Positions 40,199 to 50,984 of a DNA stretch of 64,000 bases are shown one piece after another; position 1 is the stretch's first letter, and each line of letters begins with the position of its first letter. This stretch comes from Nematopogon swammerdamellus. Its lineage: Eukaryota; Arthropoda; Insecta; Lepidoptera; Adelidae. The translations under genes and the position numbers were made by a program. The stretch is taken from assembly GCA_946902875.1 (NCBI GenBank), contig OX336340.1:19607566-19671565 (forward strand), in the 5' to 3' direction. The notes beneath the pieces were generated by a model. The model saw nothing but the letters and a program-made list of their open reading frames with translations. It ran no database searches and had not been told where the DNA came from.

Positions 40199-40617
40199 AA
40201 AAACCGTACGTACTCGTAGGTCCTAAAGATTCAGTCACACGAAGCGAATTTGCTCGCAGCGAATAAATTCACCACAATTTGGTGTCGCCTGTCACGTGTA
40301 GCTATTACTCTTCTGGTCCAGTTATTACAGTGGGTAGCTGGCGTGGATCTAGACTAGAGCGAAACGGATAGCCAGTCGCAGCGAAAGTGTGCGTCTCTCT
40401 ATGGTGCGTACATTGTAATCGCCGAAGGTAGTGCTATTCCCGGGATTTGGTGACCGTTATCTTAACATGGATATTCCTTAAAGTAAGTTACCTAGTCCAC
40501 CTTAGATTTTGTTTCTGTGTACAAATGTTGTTGATTTTCAATATCTGCGAATAAATATTGCTGTGTTTTGAATATTTGTTTTGTTCTTTAAGAGCAAAAC
40601 AAATATTATAATAATCC
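40199..40617. other. No gene recognised
   Basis: Includes the repeated CGAATTTGCTCGCAGCGAAT and an inverted pair around 40583-40605 (TTTTGTTCTTTAAGAGCAAA). Not assignable. Confidence 0.3.
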
Positions 40618-40692
40618 CGGTGTTATGGGCTGACATCACCGATGTTGTAGGTAATGATGTAGCCAACCGTGTCAGTTTCTATAAAAAAAAAA
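40618..40692 (+). repeat. SINE family A tail fragment
   Basis: CCGGTGTTATGGGCTGACAT, GATGTTGTAGGTAATGATGT and GTGTCAGTTTCTATAAAAAA are the 3' module only. Confidence 0.7.
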
Positions 40693-40693
40693 A

Positions 40694-41520
40694 CCAATGG
40701 GCGTGGACGATCATGAAGAGACAGAAAATATACAGTTGACAAGTGCCAACACCTATAGGTGTTGGCACTTGTCAACTGTAGGTAGGGGCGATATGGGCCT
40801 GTCCATGTCGACGAGTTCGCGGGTCGTCTACTTAATTGATCGAATTCACGAAAAAAACTAGCAGTAGTAGCCCGACTTCTACCCACCCGGATTGTATTTG
40901 TGTTTCATGGAAACTGACACGGTTGGCTAAATCACCTACAACATCCGTGATGTCAGCCCATAACACCGGTGAACTAGGCGCCCCGGATCCCGGGATCATC
41001 AATCCCGGAATCCCGGGGGATGTCCATATAAATCATCATTCATGTTCATTGACCCCAAATGGCAATACCTACGCCGATCACTGCTTATCACTTGTGACTT
41101 GCGACTTGCGAGTCTTGAAGGCCGTTTTCGTCAACTCCGATATGTAAATAGTTCGTGTTTTCCGTCCAGTTCAGTGCAGCCGGCACGGCCAAAGGGAAGC
41201 ACTGACATGGCACCTAGTTCACCAAAGTGCAAATGTTCACATACAAAGCATCACTGATGTACATCGACATGAAATGAAGGGAAGCACTGACATGGCACCT
41301 ACTAGTTCACCCGTGAATTCGTCGACATGGACAGGCCCATATTGCCCCTACTGTCGGCGTTGGCGCTTTTCAATTATGTCTGTCTCCACATGACCGTCCA
41401 CGTCCATTGGTACCATATTCGAGTCGACCGGAAGCGTCTGGGCCGAGGTAGAGTGCTGCGAACTTTAAGACGTCGAATTTCGTGGTCGACGCTGAACATC
41501 TCGGTCGAGCTGATTCGAGC
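40694..41520. repeat. Inverted duplication around a palindrome, with SINE A fragments
   Basis: CCAATGGGCGTGGACGATCA (40694) and GGCGATATGGGCCTGTCCAT (40787) reappear inverted at 41389-41410 (TGACCGTCCACGTCCATTGG) and 41329-41350 (ATGGACAGGCCCATATTGCC). Between the arms lie a minus A tail (40896-40985) and a plus A fragment (41143-41231, GTAAATAGTTCGTGTTTTCC). The unit is a rearranged repeat of unknown class. Confidence 0.6.
40731..40780. repeat. 50-bp perfect palindrome
   Basis: Bases 40731-40755 start TACAGTTGACAAGTGCCAAC and are followed with no spacer by their exact reverse complement to 40780. The centre is CCTATAGG. Confidence 0.93.
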
Positions 41521-41907
41521 TTTTTTTTTTATGGAAACTGACACGGTTGGCTACATCACCTACAACGTCCGTGATGTCAGCCCATAACACCGGGTGAACT
41601 AGGTGCCATGCCAGTGCTTCCCCCTTTGATCGTGCCGGCTACACTGAACTGGTCGGAAAACACAAACTATTTACATAGCCGTTTTGACCGACGTTTCATT
41701 CAGTGCGGTGTTACCAACCCGGGCGGGTTAAACCCTACCACCAAGTAAGATTAGGAGGGAAGGGACCTACAGTTTTACGAGGAATCCGAACCTCGGTCAG
41801 CCTCCAACGGTCAGCGGTCACCCATCCAAGTACTGACCGCACCCAGCGTTGCTTAACATTCAATAGCGACAGTTGACTGTCTGCACCACTGAGCTATCGA
41901 GGCTGAG
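41521..41907 (-). mobile_element. SINE family A, full length
   Basis: T-run 41521-41530, inverted tail GGAAACTGACACGGTTGGCT, central domain, inverted B box GGAATCCGAACCTCGGTCAG, inverted 5S part CACCCATCCAAGTACTGACC, inverted GTTGCTTAAC and the A-box end GAGCTATCGAGGCTGAG. Confidence 0.85.
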
Positions 41908-42084
41908 CTCGTTTGATTTTATGTGCTTCTTTCTTCTTTAAACGGTAGCGGCGATCCCTCTCCGCACCCGAGAGTGGTCTTGGTCAGCCGCGAATGTGAA
42001 TATGCCTTTTCATTTGCTCTTCCTTGTTTCGGTCTCGGCATTTTATTTTTCAGTCGTCGCTACAAATGTGTTTGTGTTGAAAAT

Positions 42085-42697
42085 TAATTTTTTGGGTTCC
42101 GCATCCGTCGTACTATTACTAAGCCTACACCGTCTGTCCGAGGGCAGTATCTCTTGAACCGTAATAGGTAGCCCACAGAGCATCAAATGCGGGCGCCCTG
42201 AGCGCGATTTCTCTACAACGCCGTTGAAGCCTGTGGGCGTGGCCTATGACTTACATATGTGTGTTGTGCGTGTGCATTTGTTTTGTGCGTGTGCCTAACT
42301 TGCTCCTCTTTGTGTGTAGTGTCGATACTAGCACACACACACACACATACGAAGCGCTAGCAGCACTGCGTGTAGTTTTTGGGTTTCAAATATTATTGCT
42401 TAGGGCGTCTCTAGTAGGGGGCGCGCGCGGTAGGTATTTGATGCTCTCTGAGGTAGCCCGTTGAAATTTCCACAGAATATGTGAAAATTTAACAACAAAT
42501 AATAAAAATAAGAAAAACTAAAAAAATCACGGGGGCCCTATATAAGAAACTAAAAAGTGTATGCGCGCCATCTACCGAAAAGAGTATGAAGCATTTTAAC
42601 TAATATGTAGATGGCGTGAGTGGCGCTGACCATGACATGGCAATACGGAACCCTCGGTGCGCGAGTTCGACTCGCACTTGGCCGGTTTTTTTTTTGG
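42085..42697 (-). repeat. Family E repeat split by a hAT MITE
   Basis: The left part 42093-42173 (GGGTTCCGCATCCGTCGTAC, CTCTTGAACCGTAATAGGTA) and the right part 42459-42697 (CGTTGAAATTTCCACAGAAT to CTCGCACTTGGCCGGTTTTT) are one inverted copy. The MITE at 42174-42450 interrupts it. Confidence 0.78.
42174..42450. mobile_element. hAT-type MITE, copy 2 (8-bp target duplication)
   Basis: Ends CACAGAGCATCAAATG and TATTTGATGCTCTCTG. A perfect AGGTAGCC duplication lies at 42166-42173 and 42451-42458. The interior matches the copy at 8127 almost throughout (GCTCCTCTTTGTGTGTAGTG, GGGCGTCTCTAGTAGGGGGC). One copy of the AGGTAGCC is native to the family E consensus, so the direction of insertion is certain. 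Confidence 0.88.
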
Positions 42698-42699
42698 TG

Positions 42700-43960
42700 C
42701 CAATCGTATCGGAGTCTGGTCTATAAGATACAGATGAATTTGTCCCAAACAGACAAGGTATAGTTTGCTCGCTAGCTCGCTTCATTTTGAGCGACGCCCG
42801 CGTCGCGATAAATTTTCAAAGCAATCTTCCGGAGGGTATAACTTCATTGGTTATTAATATTATTCATTGAAGCGCATATTTTTGTGTTGTCGCCGAACGG
42901 ATATTTCAGGCGGTATAAGTAATATTTTTGTACCTGCTGTAGTTTAGGCATACGATACGAAGACGACGAAAGTACATCATTTTCGTGAGCAGATCTTCCC
43001 GAACGTTTTGTCCGCCCCCCCCCCCCCCCCCCCGGACAAAACGTCAGACGTTCATCGAATTCACGTAAAAAAATTCTCCAGTATTTTTCGAGTTTGAATC
43101 GAAAAATGCGATGTGACAGTAATAACCTTCATCGACACCGACCTTGGTATTCCTAATAAGAGCCAAAATTGCTCGAGAGGGCACTAACGGCGCGTGAAAT
43201 TGACATAATGCTGTAATTTTATTACGTTCTCTACTCCCAAATTCGTCTCGCAAAATTATGTAATTTAATATTTTTGCAAAGTAGATCATTCAGGTGTCTC
43301 GAGCAGGCGGGAGTGTACTAGCAGTGCGGGCGCGGTGAGGGGATGTGAGGAAAGGGGGTAGGTTGAGAAAATGCAAATGAAATGAATAGAGAAACTTGAC
43401 AGAGAAATAGACGGGTCAGGGCGGGGCGCCGGAGGGGCGCCGGCGGGGCGCGGCGGGGTTGACGGGGGCGGGCGGCGCGGCGGATGCTCCAATTAAATGA
43501 AACCGCCGCGAAAATGTATTCCGCTAGAAGTCGCATTTAAAGGAGTTTTTTTCAGGATCGTAATGAATTTAGCAAATTGTGAGAGGATCTTTTTACTTCT
43601 GCAAGTCGCAGCTGCGTAAATATTTTCCTCAAGGGATAATTTTATTTTACACAATTTAGACCGCCGTTTTGCAGTCTAAATTATAACCAACATTAATTTA
43701 GTTTTAAGACTTTGAAAACTTCGTAAGCATCCGTAAATCAAATTTCAGGTAGCGGTGATGACTGGTGAACAGATATTAACTAAAAGAGTTTATTTGTAAT
43801 CACGAAAACGTTGTAAATGAAAGTTTAAATATATTATAACCTTAAATAAGCTCTCCATTCCAAATTACCCTGCAAAGGTGTGGAACGGGCTTACGGGGAA
43901 TATCTTGCCCCACTTCTACAATCCTCGCATCTTAAAATCGCGGGTTCATAAATAGCCTAT
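42700..43960. other. No gene recognised
   Basis: Contains the poly-C hairpin listed separately and a GC-rich tract at 43325-43510 whose proline/arginine open frames on the minus strand look compositional. Confidence 0.35.
43003..43044. repeat. 12-bp inverted repeat closing on a C homopolymer
   Basis: ACGTTTTGTCCG (43003-43014), then an uninterrupted C-run, then CGGACAAAACGT (43033-43044). The loop is essentially pure C. Confidence 0.85.
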
Positions 43961-43962
43961 CC

Positions 43963-44254
43963 CCAGCGACACACAGAAGAGAACACAACCGAGGCTGCCA
44001 AGCGGTCATCTTACATCCAGTATGGTGGTACCAACCCAGTCGGCTACAATTTGAGCCAACCACCTAGTAAGAGGCAAGCGATGGGACCTACAGTTTTACA
44101 CCGGTTCCGAACGGTGAAGCAGCAGGTGTGCAGGTATGCACGTAAATTTTTTCGTCAGAAAAAACTCATTGGTACATGCCGACCGGATTCGAACCTCGGA
44201 CCTCTTGTATGAGAAGCCGATGCCGAAACCACTCGGCCGCCCGTCGCTTAAAGA
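43963..44254 (-). mobile_element. SINE family D, minus copy
   Basis: Inverted GAGAACACAACCGAGGCTGC, TTACATCCAGTATGGTGGTA, ACAGTTTTACACCGGTTCCG, the inverted B box CGGATTCGAACCTCGGACC and the inverted A box CAAACC-like GAAACCACTCGGCCGCCCG. The tail module is missing. Confidence 0.75.
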
Positions 44255-44514
44255 AGATACCAAGGAAACACGGAATTTGATGGTCGAAACGCCGCGAACA
44301 TCCACACGCCAACTTGTAATAGGAGTCGCACAAGTTCAGCATTCTTTTCATAAGTGTTTTCTTCCCCCGGAGCCGAAACACTCGGAATAATTTATGTGCG
44401 ACCGCGGGGGAAGACTTAGTTCTCCTGCCGAATGTTCCTTCCGCTTACTTGTATGGAGAACGCCGGCGTATCTTGACAGAACACCAATTTGAGGATTCCG
44501 TACCTAATGGTAAA

Positions 44515-44592
44515 TAAAACGGCCAAGTGCGAGTCGGACTCGCGCACTGAAGGTTCCGTAACGCCACGCAATTGGCCGGTTTTCAACCGACT
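44515..44592 (+). repeat. Family E head fragment
   Basis: AAACGGCCAAGTGCGAGTCG and GACTCGCGCACTGAAGGTTC, ending at GGCCGGTTTTCAACC. Confidence 0.55.
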
Positions 44593-44729
44593 TTTATTAA
44601 ATTGTTGTTTCACTTTATAGTTTTCACTATAGTCATCCCAAGTTTGACGCTTGAATGTATTACCGTATTTACTACAGAGCAAAACAAAAAGAAGTTTGAA
44701 AAATAAAAGTTTCTTGTATGGAAAAGCTG

Positions 44730-44885
44730 CTAAATTTTTTGCTTTTTACTTTTTCTTATTATTTATTAGTATGTCCGCCATAATATTACGGTTCAAAAGA
44801 TACAGGCCTCGGACAAACGGACAGACGTACACACAGATACGAAGGAGACGCTTAGTATTAGGCTTACTCATAGACTTAATAGTTA
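44730..44885 (+). repeat. Family E, 3' part fragment
   Basis: TTTTACTTTTTCTTATTATT, GTCCGCCATAATATTACGGT and CAAAAGATACAGGCCTCGGA, then degenerate ACAGACG repeats to GCTTAGTATTAGGC. Confidence 0.55.
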
Positions 44886-45105
44886 GGTACCAACCCAGTC
44901 GGCTACAATTTGAGCCTACAACCTAGTAAGGGATAAGGGAAGGGACATACAGTTTTACACCGGTTCCGAACGGTGAAGCAGCAGGGGTATAGGTGTGAAA
45001 TTTTTTCTGTCAGGAAAATCTCTTTGATGCATTTCGGCCGGAATCGAACCTAGATCCTTGAGTCAAGAGTCCAAACCAAGACCGCGCGGACCACCCGCCG
45101 CTGAT
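44886..45105 (-). mobile_element. SINE family D, diverged minus copy
   Basis: Inverted TACCAACCCAGTCGGCTACA, CATACAGTTTTACACCGGTT, GAACGGTGAAGCAGCAGG and an inverted B-box-like GAATCGAACCTAGATCC. The head has point changes. Confidence 0.65.
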
Positions 45106-45189
45106 TAAGTACTGAGTAAGACATTAATTAAGTACTGGTTCTAGGATCCTAAATTTCAGGGTTATCGTCAGCGTTAGTACTGTGTGGAG

Positions 45190-45495
45190 TCGGTGCTCAT
45201 TAAAAAGAATATGCACACTGCATCTCTCCGCGTGAATGTCGTAAAAGGCGACTAAGGGATAAGGAAACGATGCCGTGCATAAGGGCGACAGACTAGCGAC
45301 CTCTCGCCTTGGCACTGTCCTTCCACCGAGTCATGTAGCAGGTGGGTATTCGTGCCTTAATTGCTGCTTGATAGTTATTTCGTCCTAATACTTTGCTAAA
45401 TGTGGTTGTCGGTGTTGTGATGTAATTTACAAGAGTAAAGCACAACACCGACTACTCTCCTTACCCCGATTGTCGGGATACAGCGTGTGGTAGGT
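45190..45495 (+). mobile_element. Family C retroposon
   Basis: GAGTCGGTGCTCATTAAAAA, CTGCATCTCTCCGCGTGAAT, GTCGTAAAAGGCGACTAAGG, TGTCCTTCCACCGAGTCATG, GGTTGTCGGTGTTGTGATGT, AGCACAACACCGACTACTCT and TCGGGATACAGCGTGTGGTA. Nearly full length. Confidence 0.75.
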
Positions 45496-45789
45496 ATGTA
45501 TTTACGTCAGCTTGTTCTCTGTAACACTTTAGACACTGAATAATTTAATTTGTAAGGTTCTTCGAAGGATCGTGTCAATTAAGTGTCGCGTCAATATAGC
45601 TCGGAAAGTGTCTAGGAAGGAAGGAAGTGGTGCTTAGCCTTGCAACTCCTCAAGGCCAGTAGTACTTACTTAGGTACCTACTTGCGCCCGCTGAACTATG
45701 CTTAGAGGTAGGTACCTTCTCATACCTTGCCGTTCCTACGACGCATCGACTTGTGTGACTGCGTTCGCATTCCGAATATCGAAATTGTA

Positions 45790-46090
45790 TTTTTAACCCC
45801 CGACGCAAAAAGAAGGGTGTTATAAGTTTAACGTGTGTGTGTATGGGTTGTGTCTGGCTGTGGCATGGTAGCTCCCAAACGGATGGACCGATTTGGATGT
45901 GGTTTTTTTATTAGAAAGTTAGTTTAATCGGGATGGTTCTTAGCTATGTTTGTAATCAAGTAATTAAGTAATCAAGAAATTAATTATCTTGAAAAGGAGT
46001 GAAAAGTGGACCGATTTGCATATGTTTTTTTAAAAGGTTGAAATAAAAGTTAAATTACAAATAAAAAAAACCCCGACTATTAAAAAGTAA
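45790..46090 (+). repeat. Unclassified repeat starting AACCCCCGACGCAAAAAGAA
   Basis: The segment with TTATAAGTTTAACGTGTGTG and GCATGGTAGCTCCCAAACGG, ending near AAAAAAACCCCGACTATTAA, is a type I associate with common lepidopteran interspersed repeats. It has no coding potential. Confidence 0.4.
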
Positions 46091-46256
46091 AAAATTATTT
46101 CCGTCCACTTACTTAAAGGAGTCGGGGGACCACTAAGTAAATAAAATATAAAAACTCAGAGCTGCGCGGGTATTATTAACTTCACTTGTTAGTATGGGTC
46201 AGCTTTAGCAACAAAATTTTTAATTTCCACCAAACCGATTTAGCTGAAATTTTGCT

Positions 46257-46674
46257 CTCTACAACCGGATGGTCTCTTTCTAAAGCTCGAAACGCATTAG
46301 TTGCTGCTGGGTACTACATACATACATACATATCACACACGCTGAATCCCGACAATCGGGGTAAGCAGAGCAATCGGTGTTGTGCTGCAAGAACTCTGCT
46401 AAATTACAGCACAACACCGACCACCACGTTTCGCAAAGTATTCGAACAAGACATCGATCGATCAAGCAGCAAGTAAGGCACGAAGAACCACCTGCTGCAT
46501 GACTTGGTGGAAGTACCGTGCCAAGGTGAGAGGTGGCGAGCCTGTCGCCCTTTAGCACGGCATCTTGTCCTTATCCCTTAGTCGCCTTTTACGACATGCA
46601 CGGGGAGAGATGCAGTGGGGCTATTCTTTTTAAGTACCGGCCCCACACAGTACAGTTGCTGCTGGGTACTGTAC
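46257..46674. mobile_element. MITE family G right half, split by a family C insertion
   Basis: CTCTACAACCGGATGGTCTC and AAAGCTCGAAACGCATTAGT (46258-46300), with the end GCTGCTGGGTACTGTAC at 46674. The family C element lies between the two target copies. The left half of the MITE is absent. Confidence 0.75.
46316..46653 (-). mobile_element. Family C retroposon, full length with 17-bp target duplication
   Basis: AGTTGCTGCTGGGTACT occurs at 46299-46315 and 46654-46670. The element, minus oriented, has head TACTGTGTGGGGCCGGTACT and ends in a (TATG)n tail next to the left duplication. It carries inverted ATCGGTGTTGTGCTGCAAGA and TTACAGCACAACACCGACCA, the two arms of a stem. Long target duplication plus simple tail means retrotransposition. 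No clear Pol III boxes are seen. Confidence 0.85.
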
Positions 46675-46847
46675 GCGAAATGTGTCAGGTGAATTATGTT
46701 TGACAAATGGTTAGCGTATATTTTATTTTAAACATTTGCTGAATTAATTTTATTGTATTAACAATAATAAAAACCCCTAGATTCAAATTATACAAATGAA
46801 ATTATGTCTGTCTGACACCTGTCTATGAATTCTTTTTATTAGAATAG

Positions 46848-46985
46848 AATAGAATGGAAACTCTTTATTGCACACAAATTGAAGGAACAATAGTACACGA
46901 CAAGAAACAAGAAATACAGGAGTGCGCAAAGGCGGACTTATCACTACAAGTGATTTCTTCCAGTCAACCTTTGGGTGATCGATGA
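46848..46985 (-). repeat. LINE 3' tail fragment with (TAGAA)n end
   Basis: ATTAGAATAGAATAGAATGG, then ACTCTTTATTGCACACAAAT and CAAAGGCGGACTTATCACTA. Same layout as 26757-26885. Inverted, it gives a CAATAAAGAGT signal followed by ATTCT repeats. Confidence 0.5.
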
Positions 46986-47049
46986 GGAATAAAATACAGA
47001 GAAAGAAATATGGGTAGTGCAAGCGAAAGGGAGGATTATTACTATTATT

Positions 47050-47310
47050 TTTATTTTTTATGTAATCCGGTATGGATGGCTGAGCCAGAGGGGCCAAAGA
47101 ACATTTTCCGTCCAGCTAATATCCAGGTAAATAGGTGTCGTACCGGGGACTTGAATTGCTCCCTCTCCCCTTCCCTTTCTCTTTGGATTTCTGGCTATAC
47201 TTGAATAAAGGAGAACACAGCCGAGGCTGCTATGCGGCCATCTTACATCCAGTACGGTGGATGACGGTGGTATCAACTCAGTCGGCTACAATTTGAGCCC
47301 ACCACTTTGT
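47050..47310 (-). repeat. SINE family D, body and tail, minus
   Basis: Inverted TAATCCGGTATGGATGGCTG, GGAGAACACAGCCGAGGCTG, CATCTTACATCCAGTACGGT and TCAGTCGGCTACAATTTGAG. The head is missing. Confidence 0.65.
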
Positions 47311-47604
47311 AAGTATTTATTTAGTCTTTGTTCAAATACTTCGAGGAAGAATTATTCACAAATTGTGACACACCGAATTGATTCCAGCTATATACAAAAC
47401 ATAACAAACGTTTATGGAGTGTAGCAATTGGTAACACAGTCGTGCGACAAATTTGATAACATAACTCCTCTACTATTTATTTTTCATTGCCACCTCTGGG
47501 TGACAAAGATGTCGCATATCTTTTCAGAATAGTTGCTCACTGAATCTACGAGTGCATATGATAAATCATAAAGAAATTTCCAGACGATATTGTTCAGTAA
47601 AAAA

Positions 47605-47660
47605 ACCTGTCAAGTGCGAGTCGAACTCGCGTGGAGAGGGTACCGTACCATTCCGTTTTT
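47605..47660 (+). repeat. Family E head fragment
   Basis: AAACCTGTCAAGTGCGAGTC and AACTCGCGTGGAGAGGG. Directly followed by a SINE A tail. Confidence 0.5.
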
Positions 47661-47663
47661 TAA

Positions 47664-47882
47664 TTTTTTTTTATGGAAACTGACACGGTTGGCTACATCC
47701 CCTACAACATCCGTGATGTCAGTACATCGGGTGAACTAGGTGCCACTTCAGTGCTTCCCTTCGGTCGTGCCGGCTACACAGAACTGGACGGAAAACACAA
47801 ACTATTTACACAGCCGTTTCGACCGACCTTTCATTCAGTGCGGTGGTACCAATCCGGGCGGGTTAAACCCTACCACCTAGTA
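47664..47882 (-). mobile_element. SINE family A, 5'-truncated
   Basis: Inverted tail GGAAACTGACACGGTTGGCT and central domain to AACCCTACCACCTAGTA. No head. Followed by CAGTTAGAGCCTCGATAATC, which resembles a pogo/Tigger-type end but cannot be confirmed. Confidence 0.72.
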
Positions 47883-47946
47883 CAGTTAGAGCCTCGATAA
47901 TCCGTACTCAGGCTAATCCAATAAGAGTGATCCTATAAGGGCCCCG

Positions 47947-48290
47947 TTTTTAGGGTTCCGTATCCGGTACGGGACCCTATTACTAAGCCTACGCCGTCTG
48001 TCTGTCTGTCTGTCTGTCTGTCTGCCCGTCCGTCCGTCCGTCCGTCCGTCCGTCCGTCCGTCTGTCCGTCTGTCTGAGGGCTGTATCTCTTGAACCGTAA
48101 TAGGTAGCCCGTTGAAATTTTCACAGAATTTGTATTATTATGGCCGATATAACAACAAATAATAAAAACAAGAAAAAGTAAAAAAATCACGGGGGCTCCC
48201 ACAGAAGAAACCAAAAAGTGTATGCGCGCGCGCCATCTACCGAATAGAGTGTGAAGCATTTAAAAAAAAAACGGGAGGGTTCCGTATAAC
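47947..48290 (-). repeat. Family E repeat, 5' head missing
   Basis: TTTTTAGGGTTCCGTATCCG, a (TGTC)/(CGTC) tract at 47996-48077, GTAGCCCGTTGAAATTTTCA and GCGCCATCTACCGAATAGAG. Confidence 0.7.
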
Positions 48291-48299
48291 CTTAAAAAC

Positions 48300-49070
48300 A
48301 CAATCTTCGAAGCATCCTATAAATAATTATTATAAATTCAATAACTATCACAGTAAATCAAGAATAAAAAGGGGCATATGCTCATACATAACGTGCAATA
48401 ACTACTGTGCAAGCGGTGACTACACAAAGCCGCTAAATCTTTCCGATCATACCTGAGCAAGACGCAACGAACAGAGAACCCGATAAAGACAAGCGCGCGG
48501 GCCTATTCGCCGCACATATATTTATTATCGCGACAAATACAAGAGGAAGGTGAAGCTAGGCGAAAATGCGATCAATCAACGCCTTGGTTCGTGACGGGCG
48601 GGGGGCGGAGGGTGACCGGAATGAGAAATAGCGCGTTAGGGCATTCGGTAATGTCGGACGCTTTCTTCGCTGGTCTAAGCGAAAATACAATATTTTACAA
48701 AGCTAATTTGAGTTTTCTCTTTTTGTTCTATGTTTATTTTGACGTGATAACGTCACGTCTTATAAATTGATGAACACCGGCTGCACGCACGAAGAAGTGT
48801 CACGTTCCATCTGAGCCTGTGTGTGCAAGCGAGAGCGCGTAACAAGCGATAGAGAGGCACAATCGGCCCAAGCGTCGTCGGCTTGTACACATTTATCTCT
48901 CTGGTTCTAAAGTACCAGGGTACCACAAATTGAAAGGAGGTTACTTGTACCATAATATATTAAGCGCATCTGGCCGGTCGGAAAAGATTTCATATTTAGA
49001 ATATTCATGAAACTTACTTTATGACGTTATCACGTAAAACTATCGTCCGTAAACCGACTTTACAGACAAC
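48300..49070. other. No gene recognised
   Basis: Mixed composition; a GC-rich piece at 48590-48660. No exon or element could be supported. Confidence 0.35.
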
Positions 49071-49072
49071 CA

Positions 49073-49398
49073 ATTTTTTTTTTATGGAAACTGACACGGT
49101 TGGCTACATCACCTACAACATCCGTGATGTCAGCCCATAACACCGGGTGAACTTGGTGCCACGTCAGTGCTTCCCTTCGGTCGTGCCGGCTACACTGAAC
49201 TGAACGGAAAACACAAACTATTTACATAGCCGTTTCGACCGACGTTTCATTCAGTGCGGTGGTATCAACCCGGGCGGGTTAAACCCTACCACCTAGTAAT
49301 CTAGAGAAGGAAGTCATATCCCTTAGTCGCCTTTTACGACATACACGGGGAGAGATGCAGTGGGGCTATTCTTTTAAAGTACCGGCCCCACGCGGTAC
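49073..49398 (-). mobile_element. Chimeric SINE, C head plus A body
   Basis: Inverted A tail and central domain to CCACCTAGTAATCTAGAGAA, then inverted C head GGAAGTCATATCCCTTAGTC, ACGGGGAGAGATGCAGTGGG and AAGTACCGGCCCCACGCGGT. Same junction as 17957 and 60396 apart from small changes. Confidence 0.78.
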
Positions 49399-49732
49399 AA
49401 CACGGGGAGAAATGCAGTGGGGAGCTATTTGCCAATTATCTGATGTAACATCAGCGATATGCTAAATATAAGTCGATGTGTTACATCAAGGCCCGCAGTT
49501 ATTTGTCTGTTACCTACAGTGATATTTCTCATACATCTGACAGGAGATAACTTTCAGCTACATAGCAGCCGAAGGTGCTGAACATATTTTTAATGTTTTT
49601 ATATAATAAAATATTATGATAAAATTTCATATCTTCGTAATTAAAAAACAAGTAAAATTATTTATTCAAGAAACTGTAAAAAAATTAAACAACATACCTA
49701 CAATACAGCAGTATCTACAGTACATATGGTAG

Positions 49733-49893
49733 GACCTACAGTTTTACACCGGTTCCGAACGGTGAAGCAGCAGGTGTGTGTATGCACGTAATTTTTTTCG
49801 TCAGAAAAAACTCATTGGTACACGCCGATCGGATTCGAACCTCGGACCTTTCGCGTGAGAAGCCGATGCCCAAACCACTCGGCCACCCGCCGC
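49733..49893 (-). repeat. SINE family D head fragment
   Basis: Inverted CTACAGTTTTACACCGGTTC, GTGAAGCAGCAGGTG, B box GGATTCGAACCTCGGACC and A box CAAACCACTCGGCCACCCG. Confidence 0.7.
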
Positions 49894-50980
49894 ATTCTTT
49901 GAATACTATCTACATTAGATTCGAAAGTTCAAAGACATGTAATTCAAATTTCGACCTATAGCCCTACAGCACCGAGTCGGCGATGTGTGGTGGAGCTTCA
50001 GCAACGCCGCGTTCTTTCCACAGGACTCCAGGGCCAAATAAAGAATCCTCGAGCGCCGCAGATCGTCCGTGCGAGATGTAGGAAGGATCCTCCACAGATC
50101 GTTCGCGGCCCTTGTTTATTCCGACTTACTCCGCGGATCGAGGCCTGAATGACAATGCCTTTATGCGTACTGCGTGCGTGCTCATAAAATACTACATTTC
50201 TTTCTTGTTACACGGGGAAATTACATTTATGGGAATACTTTCGAGAAAATTAACTAACATTTTTGTTTGTTTCAAAACATGTGTTGAATAAAAAGGAGAC
50301 GACAGTGGTTTTGTCAAATTATCAAACCCCTTCCTTTTGGTTTCCACGTAGTCGCATAAAAATCGAACTGAAAACCACAACAAACACGAGACTAATAGCG
50401 TATGACAATGGCAACCGGGTTCTGAAAATTAAGCAGTGATATGTCATTGTCAACATTACATCAACGAAAGTGTCATAAACGTTGACTAAACGTCGCTTTC
50501 GACACTAAGACACTAAGACACGAAAATAACAGAACAATTGGATCATCGCGACGATACTTTTGCGAGTTATTTTTATAAATGTAAAAGCTTATTGTGTAAC
50601 GACAGCGATTGGTCACGTGGGAGCATGTTGAATTTTCGCTGTAAAGAATATTTTATTCCCTAGTAAAATGACAGTAACATATGAAAATCCGACAGATGTG
50701 GGGATAAAGATAACCTAGGCGAAGCATTATGAACTCGGTACATTAGGGTCTGTCATTCAGTCTTACACAGAAGTATGGTAAAATGCAAAGCATTTAGAAA
50801 AAAAAATCCATTTCAAGTCTCATGACGTCATAGTCACGTCTCATACAAAATAATTCACAAATTCCGACATACTGAATTGATGCCAGCTACCTAAAAACCG
50901 CAAGTGCTAGTCGGAGGCGAGTACCGAGGTTTCCGCACAAAAAAAAAAAGTTTTGTACCCTTCTATTTTTTATTATTTAT
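49894..50980. other. No gene recognised
   Basis: No exon or element signature. The reading frames here are short on both strands. Confidence 0.35.
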
Positions 50981-50984
50981 TTAT

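Noticed and set aside
47883..47925. Pogo/Tigger-type end (GAGCCTCGATAATCCG)
   Set aside because: Only one end is visible and no TA duplication or partner could be found.
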